Positions 33,767 through 42,022 of a stretch of DNA of 64,000 nt are shown piece by piece. The stretch's first letter is position 1. Each line of letters begins with the position of its first letter. The position numbers were made by a program, and so were the translations under genes. A model generated the notes under the pieces. It made no database searches. It saw only the letters and a list, made by a program, of their open reading frames with translations, and had not been told where the DNA came from. The DNA is from Bacillota bacterium (GTDB lineage Bacteria; Bacillota; Clostridia; Oscillospirales; Oscillospiraceae). Location: positions 50,046 through 114,045 of the forward strand of contig JAQXVF010000040.1 in assembly GCA_029224785.1 (NCBI GenBank). Direction: 5' to 3'.

Positions 33767-34762
33767 ATGCCGAAATCAGAGAATCAAAAACTGCGGATCC
33801 TGTATCTTTTGGATTACCTGCAAAAAAACTCCCACGAGGAGCACCCCGTGAGAGCAAAAGAGCTGATGGATATGCTGATGAGCCGGCATGACATCCGCTG
33901 CGACCGAAAAACCATTTATTCCGACATCGCAGCCTTACAGGAGTACGGCTATGACATCGCCTCCACTCCCGGGAAAAATGGCGGATACTACATGGTGAGC
34001 CAGATTTTCCAGCTTCCGGAATTGAAGCTGCTAATTGACGCTGTCCAATCCAGCCGGTATCTGACAGAGAAAAAGTCCCGGGAGCTGATTGAAAAGCTGT
34101 GCAGACTGTGCAACGAGCATGATGCCAACCTGATGAAGCGGAACGTTCTGGTAGCAGGCCGTGTCAAAAGCATGAATGAATCGATTTATTATAATATTGA
34201 TGCCATACAGGAAGCCATTTCCCGGAATCGGCAGATCACCTTCCGGTATTTCGACTGGGATCTTCAGGGAAAGCGCCGTTACCGGGACCGGGAATACAAG
34301 GCAAGCCCTTACGGATTGATTCAGGACAACGAAAACTGTTATCTGCTTGCCTATTCTGTCCGCCACGGCGTGACTCACTACCGGGTAGACCGAATGAGCA
34401 ACATCATTTCCCTGGAAGAAAAGCGGCTTCCCTGCCCGGAGCTGACCGGAAAAGCACTGAATGATCATGCCAGAAAACAGTTTCAGATGTTCTCCGGCGA
34501 GGAAGCGCGGGTGCGCCTTCGTTTCCGGAATCATTTGGCAAATGTGGTGTTTGACCGTTTCGGGCAGGAGATCATGCTGGTGCCCGACGGAGAGAATCAC
34601 TTTGTCATCACCGTCTCGGTGGATGTCTCCCCCATGTTTCTGAGCTGGGTCATTGGATTTGGGGACGATGTTCAGATTCTGTTCCCGGAAAGCGTAGCCC
34701 AGCGGTGCCGTAAGCTGTGTCAGGAGGTTGCCGCACTGTATTCTCCCAACCCGACAGAGTGA
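33767..34762 (+). CDS. YafY-type transcriptional regulator with WYL domain
   Basis: 331 residues. N-terminal winged helix (about 8-75, with RCDRKTIYSDIAALQEYGYDI) followed by a WYL domain (about 145-225) containing the strand TFRYFDWD, SPYGLIQDNENCYLLAY and HYRVDRMSNI, then a C-terminal extension. WYL regulators sense nucleic acids or other ligands and often control DNA-damage or defence genes. No such genes are adjacent. Its last 43 bp overlap the 3' end of a convergent lipoprotein gene. Confidence 0.88.
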   Translation: MPKSENQKLRILYLLDYLQKNSHEEHPVRAKELMDMLMSRHDIRCDRKTIYSDIAALQEYGYDIASTPGKNGGYYMVSQIFQLPELKLLIDAVQSSRYLTEKKSRELIEKLCRLCNEHDANLMKRNVLVAGRVKSMNESIYYNIDAIQEAISRNRQITFRYFDWDLQGKRRYRDREYKASPYGLIQDNENCYLLAYSVRHGVTHYRVDRMSNIISLEEKRLPCPELTGKALNDHARKQFQMFSGEEARVRLRFRNHLANVVFDRFGQEIMLVPDGENHFVITVSVDVSPMFLSWVIGFGDDVQILFPESVAQRCRKLCQEVAALYSPNPTE

Positions 34763-35232
34763 AACAGCGCATCCCAGGCATCGGCATACTGTCCTGCGTC
34801 CTCACTGTCCGCCATGACGCACACGGCATAGTGGTAATTCCCGTCATCCAGGATCTGCGCTTTGCACACCTGATCGCCGGATTCCCCGGCGCAGGTCCAG
34901 GCACAGTGGTAGCGGGTGAAAGCATCCTCCTCCGTTGCCAGCACCGTCAGGGCACTGCGAGGAAAGCCGGTAAGCCATCTCAGGGTGGCATCCAGATCAC
35001 CCGACTCTCTGGATGAGACCATAACCTCGTATCCATCGCAAAAATAGATCCGGTATTCCTCTCCATCCGCAATGACAGCCTGTGCAGCCTCCTCGGGAAG
35101 CGCAAGACAGAGGTTTTGCTTTGAAGCATTGTCCCCTTCGACGATACGATCAGACACAGTCTCCCATGCCCCCTTCCTGCTGCATCCTACAAGAAGCAGC
35201 ATTGACAGCAGAATGACTCCGATTTTTCGCAT
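34720..35232 (-). CDS. Small predicted lipoprotein of unknown function
   Basis: A 170-residue exported protein with lipobox LLVGC (Cys17). The mature part has four cysteines (YFCDGY, CAWTCAG and VCKAQ) and a repeated aromatic/acidic strand pattern, resembling small DUF4358-like lipoproteins, but the family is not certain. AGGAGG-type site GGGAGGGG precedes the ATG. It overlaps the WYL gene tail to tail. Confidence 0.7.
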   Translation of the reverse strand: MRKIGVILLSMLLLVGCSRKGAWETVSDRIVEGDNASKQNLCLALPEEAAQAVIADGEEYRIYFCDGYEVMVSSRESGDLDATLRWLTGFPRSALTVLATEEDAFTRYHCAWTCAGESGDQVCKAQILDDGNYHYAVCVMADSEDAGQYADAWDALFHSVGLGEYSAATS

Positions 35233-35258
35233 AAATTCCCCTCCCGGAAAGGATCCAT

Positions 35259-35549
35259 ATGAACGGTTTTGTCCTTTATCTTATTATAATGAATGCACTG
35301 GGCTTCCTTCTTATGCGTGAAGACAAGCAGCGTGCCGTGGAAAAACGTTACCGCATCCCGGAGTCCACCCTGCTGCTGATTTCCGCTCTGGGGGGAAGTC
35401 TTGGAGGCTATCTCGGAATGAGGGTCTGTCATCATAAGACCCGCCGCCTGAAGTTCCGCTGGGGTCTGCCTGCCCTGCTGCTGATCCACGCTGCCCTGAT
35501 CGCAGTCATGCTCCTGCGGGATGGTTCGTTTTTTCTCCCAGGCACTTGA
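35259..35549 (+). CDS. DUF1294 membrane protein
   Basis: A 96-residue protein with three hydrophobic segments. Family features are MREDKQRAVEKRYRIPESTLL, then the glycine-rich LGGSLGGYLGM and CHHKTRR. DUF1294 proteins are small inner membrane proteins of unknown role, sometimes fused to cold-shock domains. The end of the gene overlaps the -35 of the downstream tRNA promoter. Confidence 0.88.
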   Translation: MNGFVLYLIIMNALGFLLMREDKQRAVEKRYRIPESTLLLISALGGSLGGYLGMRVCHHKTRRLKFRWGLPALLLIHAALIAVMLLRDGSFFLPGT

Positions 35550-35574
35550 CAAACCGGGTGCGGTATGCTACTAT
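35546..35574 (+). promoter_or_regulatory. Promoter of the tRNA-Ser pair
   Basis: TTGACA (35546-35551), 17-bp spacer, TACTAT (35569-35574), 31 bp before the first tRNA. Confidence 0.75.
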
Positions 35575-35605
35575 ATTCGGGCAAACAAATATGTTCTTTT
35601 GATTC

Positions 35606-35697
35606 GGAGTGATACCCAAGAGGCCGAAGGGGCTCCCCTGCTAAGGGAGTAGGCGTCCAAAAAGCGCGCGAGGGTTCAAATCCCTCTCACTCCGCCA
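35606..35697 (+). tRNA. tRNA-Ser (anticodon GCT)
   Basis: A class II tRNA of 92 nt. Acceptor GGAGTGA pairs with TCACTCC, the anticodon loop is CTGCTAA (anticodon GCT), there is a long variable arm, the T arm is GAGGG/CCCTC around TTCAAAT, and CCA is encoded. Confidence 0.96.
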
Positions 35698-35733
35698 GCC
35701 GTCCTGTGTTTGGGCGGCTTTTCCATATGGTAC

Positions 35734-35822
35734 GGAGAGATGTCCGAGCGGTTTATGGAGCCAGTCTTGAAAACTGGTGATACGGCAACGTACCGTGGGT
35801 TCGAATCCCACTCTCTCCGCCA
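35734..35822 (+). tRNA. tRNA-Ser (anticodon TGA)
   Basis: A class II tRNA of 89 nt. Acceptor GGAGAGA pairs with TCTCTCC, the anticodon loop CTTGAAA lies between CCAGT and ACTGG (anticodon TGA), a long variable arm follows (TACGGCAACGTA), and CCA is encoded. Phage-derived DNA begins 80 bp downstream. Confidence 0.96.
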
Positions 35823-35902
35823 TAATAAAAACACCGAATTTCTTTTAGATTTTCGGTGTTTTTGTTTTATTTGCGAAACATACTTGATTTTTGTTATGAA
35901 AA

Positions 35903-36700
35903 TCATAATACCTCTGTTCCGTGGTAAACCACGCGGAGATTCCCATCCTCGTCCCGCACCTTGGAGCCCTTGAAGTATTCCTGCTGTGCTTTGGAAAGAG
36001 CGTTTCCGTCGGAATCGCGGGTGGATTTCAGCTTGACAGAATCGGCGGGATGTGGTATGGTATCTTTGATTGGAGATGTTGAGCGTTTAAGCCCATGCTC
36101 CAGTTCTTCTATTGGATATGCCTCATACACAAGTTTTTCTCCATCTTCGGTATTTGCTATTTGAAGCGTTACTCGATAGATGGAGTTATTTTTATCTTGA
36201 ACGATGATGCTCCAATACTCCCACTTGTTTTTCCCATCATTGTCTATTTGTGTTGCCAGAAAACTTAATGTTGACAGGATATCCAACATCGATTATACTT
36301 GCAAAATAGCCATTAGACGATGTGAGACGCCCAGGCAATTGTAGCCCGGAACCTCCACACCATCTTGCGGCTTTTTTTGTATCAATGTAAAAAACTGATG
36401 TCAAATGTGGTATCTTTGTATTGGGTCTTGACAAGCTGACGGAATCGTGCTAAATTGTCACTATAGTCAGATGACATAACGCCCTTGGAGAATTGGACTC
36501 CAACGCCGTTATTGCTCGTCTGACTTTTTTCGCATAAAGAATAAGGACTTGATCTTGCCCCATAGAGTCTTATCCGTTTTCTTCCGTTGAGAAGACAATT
36601 TCTGAAGCGCATTGGTGTCGGTGAACATGGTCTCGCACATCTCCGCCACAACCTACGCGTAAGCAATATCCCACAGATCACTCTATTGATGGGAATGTAC
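35903..36700 (-). pseudogene. Decayed phage MuF-like / polyvalent head protein
   Basis: Fragments of one phage protein lie in different frames. The last 128 codons (35903-36289) end in SKAQQEYFKGSKVRDEDGNLRVVYHGT, a segment typical of large polyvalent phage proteins just before an ADP-ribosyltransferase or toxin domain, which is missing. Further upstream, around 36540-36640, another frame reads AEMCETMFTDTNALQKL and DKTLWGKIKSLF, also typical of this family. Frameshifts separate the parts. The gene is not functional. Its neighbour is a holin, and it lies next to tRNA-Ser, a common phage integration site. Confidence 0.65.
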
Positions 36701-36797
36701 CAACATAATACCACACAGGACTCCCGCCTGCGGCCTGCCTGTACGAGCGGAAAATGTCCTGTGTGATTTTTTCTATTCATCTTATTTCATCCTGCAT

Positions 36798-37001
36798 TCA
36801 TTCTTTCCTGCTCTTGCTGTATTTTGCGCTGGAAATGCCCAGGACTACCCCAAGAAAGGTGTCCACAGCGGTAATCGTGCCCACGATCTCCTCGGCATAG
36901 GGAAAGCCCCAGATGCCTGCCAGGGCAAAATAGAGGGTCCCGGCTGCCGGAAGCAGGATCAAAGCGATCCACTTGAGAACATCATATACTTTGTCGCTCA
37001 T
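36798..37001 (-). CDS. Phage holin (superfamily 1 type)
   Basis: A 67-residue protein beginning SDKVYDVLKWIALILLPAAG, with two hydrophobic helices (about 10-30 and 38-58) and a charged tail YSKSRKE. It matches small LL-H/phi-LC3-type holins that form lysis pores. GGAGGTG lies 7 nt before the ATG, so it may still be translatable. No endolysin is present, so it is a survivor of prophage decay. Confidence 0.8.
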   Translation of the reverse strand: MSDKVYDVLKWIALILLPAAGTLYFALAGIWGFPYAEEIVGTITAVDTFLGVVLGISSAKYSKSRKE

Positions 37002-37099
37002 TTTTTCACCTCCCGGCAAAGGATCCGTGTGCAAGTCAGAAACGCCGCACACTGCATCTTATGCCCGGACGGAGAAATGATTCCCACATTTGCAAAATC

Positions 37100-37130
37100 G
37101 CCGCCCTGCATTTTCCTGCAGAGGCGGCGA
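37100..37130. terminator. Hairpin downstream of the DUF896 gene
   Basis: CGCCGCC pairs with GGCGGCG, with an inner GCA/TGC pair around TTTTCC. The T-tract is weak. Confidence 0.5.
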
Positions 37131-37136
37131 TGCTGT

Positions 37137-37343
37137 TTACTTCTTTCTCTGTACCTTTTCCTTCGTACCGTCAGGACGGAGAATGTAGGTATTGTCAAGC
37201 TGACCCACAAGATTTGCCTTGACGGAGTCGATATAGATCCTGCGCAGCTTGTCCCGCTCCGCCGTTTCCTCCTCTGTCAGGCCTTCATTTTTTGCTTTCC
37301 TTGCCAGAACATTGATTCTTGCCACAACCTCATCCATTTTCAT
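37137..37343 (-). CDS. DUF896 (UPF0291, YnzC-like) protein
   Basis: A 68-residue helical hairpin protein: VVARINVLARKAKNEGLTEEE then ERDKLRRIYIDSVKANL, ending in KKVQRKK-type basic residues. YnzC is LexA-controlled in Bacillus but has no known biochemical role. It starts 10 bp after ylmH on the same strand. Confidence 0.9.
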   Translation of the reverse strand: MKMDEVVARINVLARKAKNEGLTEEETAERDKLRRIYIDSVKANLVGQLDNTYILRPDGTKEKVQRKK

Positions 37344-37352
37344 AGAATCACC

Positions 37353-38138
37353 TCATAGATAGCGGTGGATTTCCACTGCAATTCTCCCTTTTTTTGTTAT
37401 TCCGCCAACATGGTACAGGCAGATCTTCCCCAAGCCCCGGACGGAGATCTTCATCCCCTCCTCCACGGTCTTATCCGGCTTTTCACAGGGCAGGCCGTTA
37501 ATGGCTGCTTTCCCCGCAGTTACATATTGGGCTGCCAGACTTCTCCCGATCTGAAATCCGGAGGAGATCACGCCATCCAGCCGAAGAGATGCCAGGGTAT
37601 CCCGGATCTGTTTGGTCTCCGGTTCCGGAACCACCGCCTCCGAAAGAGGAATCCTCTCCAGGTGGATCCGGGTTCTGCCGGCGCTGACAAAGTTTTCCAA
37701 CAAATACTCCGCCAGTTCCTCCGTCACAAAGAAATCACAGAAGCCCTTTCCCACACAGATGTCCCCCACGGACTCCCGGCTGATTCCGCTGGCCATCAGC
37801 GCACCCAGGAAATCCCGGTGGCTCAGACTATCACCCTGAAAAAATGCCGCATGCAGACAGATCACCGGGCTGTCCTCCCCCATCAGGTCGGATTCGTCCA
37901 TGTATTCCGGCAGGAAGCAGAGCATTCTTCTCTCTGCCTCCGGATACCCTCCGAAAGCAACCAGCCCCGGCGCCTGACCGAACAAAAAGCGTGCCATCTC
38001 CTGCTCTCTGGGACTGAGATATGCCGTATTGGCCGGCACCTGCCGAACCATCCCCCGCTGAATCTTATCCCAGATCTTGGCAAGGAGCATCCGGTCCTCC
38101 GGGGTTTTTGCGATCTTATCGATGTTGTCTCGATTCAT
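37353..38138 (-). CDS. ylmH: YlmH-like S4-domain RNA-binding protein (RqcP2 family)
   Basis: 261 residues. The N-terminal two thirds match the YlmH core (REQEMARFLFG, FGGYPEAERRMLCFLP, HRDFLGALMASGISRESVGDI), and the C-terminal 70 residues form an S4 domain (SGFQIGRSLAAQYVTAGKAAINGLPCEK). Homologues act in ribosome quality control with RqcH or near the divisome. Here it is separated from the usual dcw cluster. Complete. Confidence 0.92.
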   Translation of the reverse strand: MNRDNIDKIAKTPEDRMLLAKIWDKIQRGMVRQVPANTAYLSPREQEMARFLFGQAPGLVAFGGYPEAERRMLCFLPEYMDESDLMGEDSPVICLHAAFFQGDSLSHRDFLGALMASGISRESVGDICVGKGFCDFFVTEELAEYLLENFVSAGRTRIHLERIPLSEAVVPEPETKQIRDTLASLRLDGVISSGFQIGRSLAAQYVTAGKAAINGLPCEKPDKTVEEGMKISVRGLGKICLYHVGGITKKGRIAVEIHRYL

Positions 38139-38244
38139 TCTATCACCGGAACTCAGTATACCACAGCTTTTTCCGGTTCACAAGAAGTTTTTCTTGTGGA
38201 ATGAACGGATATCGAGTATAATACAGAAGAAAGCAGGTGAAAAA

Positions 38245-39456
38245 ATGGTCATCGGAATCATCGGGGCCGGCGCCTCCGGCATGGCTGCAGCCATCCGGGC
38301 ATCCCAAAACCCGCAGAATCAGATTCTTCTTTTTGAACGACAGGCCAGAGTGGGACGAAAACTCCAGGCAACCGGCAACGGAAGGTGCAACCTCACCAAT
38401 CTTCACGCAGATCCCAGCCATTACCACGGCGCAGAACCCCTGTTCTGCGCCCCTGCCCTGGAACGGTTCTCCGTGAGAAAAACCCTGAGCTGGTTTTCCT
38501 CCATGGGCCTTTTCACCACCGTTGAGGACAGCGGAAGGGTCTATCCCTATTCCGACCAGGCCAATTCCGTCGTGGATATTCTTCGCTTTGCCCTGGAAAA
38601 ACCGAATATCTCTCTCATATCCGGCTTTGAAGTATCCAGGGTCCAGGTTTGCCCCCAGGGCTTTCTGATCCGCGGCTCTCAGGACTACCCCTGTGACAAA
38701 CTCATTGTTGCCTGTGGAGGCCTTGCCAGTACAAAACTGGGAGGATCCATATCCGGCTATCAGATCCTGCGTTCATTGGGACATAAAATGACCCGCCTGC
38801 GCCCCAGTCTTGTACAGTTGAAAACCCGTTGGGACGGAAATACGTCCCTGAAAGGTGTCCGCGCCAACTGCAAAGCAGAGATTCTGCGGGTCGGAGCACC
38901 CTTTGCCGAAAGCACGGGAGAGATCCAGTTTACCGAATACGGGATCAGCGGCCCGGTGATCTTTGAGATCTCCCGGGACGTTTGTGAAGGCCCCGGCCCC
39001 TGGGAATGCCGCCTGGATCTACTGCCCGAGGTTACGGAAGAGGCGCTGTATTCCGCGCTGACGAAAAAAAGTACCGGAAACCTGACCTGTGAGAATCTTC
39101 TGACCGGGATTCTTCACAACCGGCTTGGCAGGGTCCTTTGCCAGCAGGCCGGCCTGAATCCCCATGTCCCCATCCATAGCCTTTCCGAAGGATCCCTTCA
39201 TACGGTATGCCGACTGGTCAAAAACCTTACCATCCCCCTGACCGAGCCTTTGGGAATGGAAAGCGCTCAGGTAACCGCCGGCGGCATGGTCACCTCACAA
39301 TTCGATTCCAACACCATGGAAAGCAGGCTTCTGCCCGGACTGTATGCCTGTGGAGAGGTTCTGGACATCGACGGAGACTGCGGCGGATTTAATCTACAGT
39401 GGGCATGGAGCTCCGGCAATCTGGCCGGCGCCTCCGCCGGAGGAACAAACCTATGA
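38245..39456 (+). CDS. HI0933/YhiN-family flavoprotein
   Basis: A 403-residue FAD-binding oxidoreductase of unknown substrate (often labelled aminoacetone oxidase). The dinucleotide fold VIGIIGAGASGMAAA is at the start, with GRKLQATGNGRCNLTN soon after, FTEYGISGPVIFE in the middle, and GEVLDIDGDCGGFNLQWAWSSG at the C-terminus. The start at 38245 follows AGCAGGTG. It overlaps the next flavoprotein gene by 4 bp (ATGA), so they are translationally coupled. Confidence 0.93.
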   Translation: MVIGIIGAGASGMAAAIRASQNPQNQILLFERQARVGRKLQATGNGRCNLTNLHADPSHYHGAEPLFCAPALERFSVRKTLSWFSSMGLFTTVEDSGRVYPYSDQANSVVDILRFALEKPNISLISGFEVSRVQVCPQGFLIRGSQDYPCDKLIVACGGLASTKLGGSISGYQILRSLGHKMTRLRPSLVQLKTRWDGNTSLKGVRANCKAEILRVGAPFAESTGEIQFTEYGISGPVIFEISRDVCEGPGPWECRLDLLPEVTEEALYSALTKKSTGNLTCENLLTGILHNRLGRVLCQQAGLNPHVPIHSLSEGSLHTVCRLVKNLTIPLTEPLGMESAQVTAGGMVTSQFDSNTMESRLLPGLYACGEVLDIDGDCGGFNLQWAWSSGNLAGASAGGTNL

Positions 39457-41030
39457 TCCGAATTCGTGATATCTCCATGCAGCCGGGATACACCCGGCTG
39501 CAGCTTATCCAAAAAGCAGCGAAAATGCTGAAGATTTCCCCTGCCGGAATCACAGATCTGAACCTGGTGAAAAAATCCGTAGATGCCCGAAAAAAACCGG
39601 CTGTCTGCTTCGTCTGCACTGTGGATGTGTCCGTTTCGGGAAACGACGCTCAAATCCTTCGCTCCAGCGGCTGCAAAAATGCATCCCCTGCTCCCCGGGA
39701 AGGCTATACACCGCCGGAAAGCAGTCCTCCCGGCACATCCCGTCCGGTGGTCATCGGTTTTGGTCCGGCAGGGATGTTTGCCGCGCTGATCCTTGCCAAA
39801 GCAGGGCTGAAACCCATTGTGCTGGAACGGGGCGAGGATGCCGCCACCCGTCACCGGAAGGTCCAGGCCTTTTTTGAAAGCGGTACACTGGATCCCCGCA
39901 GCAACATCCAGTTTGGAGAAGGCGGCGCCGGAACTTTTTCCGACGGCAAGCTGAACACCGGCATCCACAATCCCCGGATCTCCTGGATCCTCCGGCAGTT
40001 TGTGGCCTTCGGTGCCAGAGAGAACATCCTGTATGATGCCAAGCCCCATGTGGGAACGGATGTACTTCTGACCGTGGTGCAGAACCTTCGTGCGGAGATT
40101 CACTCCTTGGGTGGAGAGGTTCGTTTCCTGTCCAAAGTGGATTGCCTTCTTCAGCAAGACGGGCACCTTAGTGGAATCCGCCTGGAAAACGGGGATGTCA
40201 TCCCCTGTGATCGGGCGATCCTTTCCATCGGGCACAGCGCTCGGGATACTTTTTCCATGCTTCACGCATCCGGAATCACCATGGAGCCAAAGCCCTTTTC
40301 CATGGGTGTCCGTATCGAACACCCCCAATCCATGATCGACTTCTCCCAGTATGGGCAGCAGTCTCCCCTGCTTCCCCCTGCGGACTACAAACTGGTGTGC
40401 CATCTGCCGGACCGGACGGTATATACATTCTGTATGTGTCCCGGCGGATATGTGGTCGCTGCCGCCTCTGAGGAGGGTGGAGTCGTCACCAATGGCATGA
40501 GTTATGCGGATCGGGACGGAGAAAACGCCAATTCCGCCCTTCTCGTTACCGTCAATCCCTCCGATTTTCCGTATGAGGGCGTTATGGGCGGTGTGAAATG
40601 GCAGCAGGAAATTGAAAAACGGGCTTTTTCCGTCGGAGGAAGCAATTACTGCGCTCCCGCACAGACCGTAGGAGATTTCTTAAGCGGAAAATCCGGCACG
40701 CCTTCGGCTTCCGTGACTCCCACATACCGTCCCGGTGTCCGGTGGTGTGACCTGCATACGGTGCTGCCCCCGGTCATAGCCGATGCACTTTCCCGTGCCC
40801 TGCCGGAACTGGACAGACGTCTGTCCGGATTTGCCTCCCCGGATGCCGTTCTTACCGGGCCGGAGACCCGAAGCTCCTCCCCTGTCCGTATCCTGCGGGA
40901 CGAAAACCGGTGCAGCAGCCTTGCCGGCCTGTTTCCGGCAGGCGAAGGGGCCGGATATGCCGGTGGTATCATGTCTGCTGCGGTGGATGGCATTTGCTGC
41001 GCAGAATCGCTGATTGAATCGCTGAGGTGA
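39453..41030 (+). CDS. FAD-dependent dehydrogenase (BaiN/RdsA-adjacent, COG2509 type)
   Basis: 525 residues. An N-terminal domain of about 85 residues (RIRDISMQPGYTRLQLIQKAAKML) precedes the FAD fold VVIGFGPAGMFAALIL. FGEGGAGTFSDGKLNTGI and the C-terminal PAGEGAGYAGGIMSAAVDG are characteristic of the COG2509 group. The substrate is unknown. The start at 39453 overlaps the upstream stop and has GGAGGAA. It is followed within 5 bp by the CPBP protease gene, giving a three-gene operon. Confidence 0.92.
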   Translation: MIRIRDISMQPGYTRLQLIQKAAKMLKISPAGITDLNLVKKSVDARKKPAVCFVCTVDVSVSGNDAQILRSSGCKNASPAPREGYTPPESSPPGTSRPVVIGFGPAGMFAALILAKAGLKPIVLERGEDAATRHRKVQAFFESGTLDPRSNIQFGEGGAGTFSDGKLNTGIHNPRISWILRQFVAFGARENILYDAKPHVGTDVLLTVVQNLRAEIHSLGGEVRFLSKVDCLLQQDGHLSGIRLENGDVIPCDRAILSIGHSARDTFSMLHASGITMEPKPFSMGVRIEHPQSMIDFSQYGQQSPLLPPADYKLVCHLPDRTVYTFCMCPGGYVVAAASEEGGVVTNGMSYADRDGENANSALLVTVNPSDFPYEGVMGGVKWQQEIEKRAFSVGGSNYCAPAQTVGDFLSGKSGTPSASVTPTYRPGVRWCDLHTVLPPVIADALSRALPELDRRLSGFASPDAVLTGPETRSSSPVRILRDENRCSSLAGLFPAGEGAGYAGGIMSAAVDGICCAESLIESLR

Positions 41031-41034
41031 TCCT

Positions 41035-41982
41035 ATGAAAAAACAACTTCGGAAACAGTTCTCCAGTCTGGGATGGGCATTGCTCCTCTATATGCTGCTG
41101 ATGAATCTTTGTGTGATCGTTTCCTGCATTACGGAGCTGATCGGCGCAGCAGCGCAGCATGGGATGCAAGGCAGAATCTCCAGGGACACGCTTCTTTCCC
41201 TGCTTTCCGATATTCTGTACGGCAGCGGAACGGGATACCTGATTTCCTGCGTTGCGGGGCTGCTTCTCCTCCGGATCTGGAAAGGCAGGGATTTCTGCCG
41301 CCACACCTTGTGGAAAAAGGGCAGACCCATGACGTTTTCTGCCTTTTTCAGCCTGTTTACGCTGTTTATGAGCTGCCAGTTTGTCTTTACCCTGCTGGCC
41401 ACCTTCCAGGAAGCCATTCTGAATCTCTTTGGCTTTTCCGCCATTTCCGCCTTGGAAAACGCAACCTCCAATGCCGACACCTTCAGTATGTTCCTGTATG
41501 CCGGTCTGGCTGCACCGGTATGTGAGGAGATTCTTTTCCGTGGACTGGTCCTGCGAACGCTGGAGCCCTGGGGGAAGCGTTTTGCCGTGATCCTGTCCGC
41601 CTTCCTGTTCGGCATTTTCCACGGCAACATTGTGCAGACTCCCTATGCCTTTATGGCGGGAATCATTCTGGGCTATGCGGCACTGGAATTCAATATTTTC
41701 TGGGCCATGGTGCTGCATATGTTCAACAATCTGGTATTCTCGGATATGCTGAACCGGATCCTTCCTGAAGGATTGTGCGATTTTATCCCGATCTTCCTGA
41801 TGATTCTGTTTGCCGTTATGGGCATCCTTTCCCTGATCCTGAACCGGAAAAAGATCCGTGCCTACGTCCGGCAAAACCCGGTGAACAATCGGTATGTGTC
41901 CTGGTTTTTCTCCTCTTCCGGTGTCATCGTACTGATTCTCTTTATGCTGTATTCCATCGCCCAATCCATTATCCGGATCTGA
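41035..41982 (+). CDS. CPBP-family intramembrane metalloprotease
   Basis: A 315-residue polytopic protein with about seven to eight helices. Catalytic motif 1 is E164-E165-xxx-R169 (CEEILFRG), motif 2 is FGIFH196, and motif 3 is LH228MFNN. CPBP (Abi/CAAX) proteases process membrane peptides, and in bacteria are often linked to bacteriocin immunity or maturation; no such genes are nearby. Last gene of the flavoprotein operon, followed by a strong hairpin. Confidence 0.9.
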   Translation: MKKQLRKQFSSLGWALLLYMLLMNLCVIVSCITELIGAAAQHGMQGRISRDTLLSLLSDILYGSGTGYLISCVAGLLLLRIWKGRDFCRHTLWKKGRPMTFSAFFSLFTLFMSCQFVFTLLATFQEAILNLFGFSAISALENATSNADTFSMFLYAGLAAPVCEEILFRGLVLRTLEPWGKRFAVILSAFLFGIFHGNIVQTPYAFMAGIILGYAALEFNIFWAMVLHMFNNLVFSDMLNRILPEGLCDFIPIFLMILFAVMGILSLILNRKKIRAYVRQNPVNNRYVSWFFSSSGVIVLILFMLYSIAQSIIRI

Positions 41983-41986
41983 AAAG

Positions 41987-42020
41987 ACCACCTGCTTTCA
42001 AATAAGAAAGCAGGTGGTTT
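41987..42020. terminator. Bidirectional terminator
   Basis: A 13-bp perfect stem (41987-41999 with 42006-42018, arm ACCACCTGCTTTC) lies between convergent genes with A and T tracts on either side. Confidence 0.9.
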
Positions 42021-42022
42021 TC

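Noticed and set aside
35823..37136. Phage attachment site repeat of the tRNA-Ser 3' end
   Set aside because: No second copy of the tRNA 3' end could be found downstream within the window.
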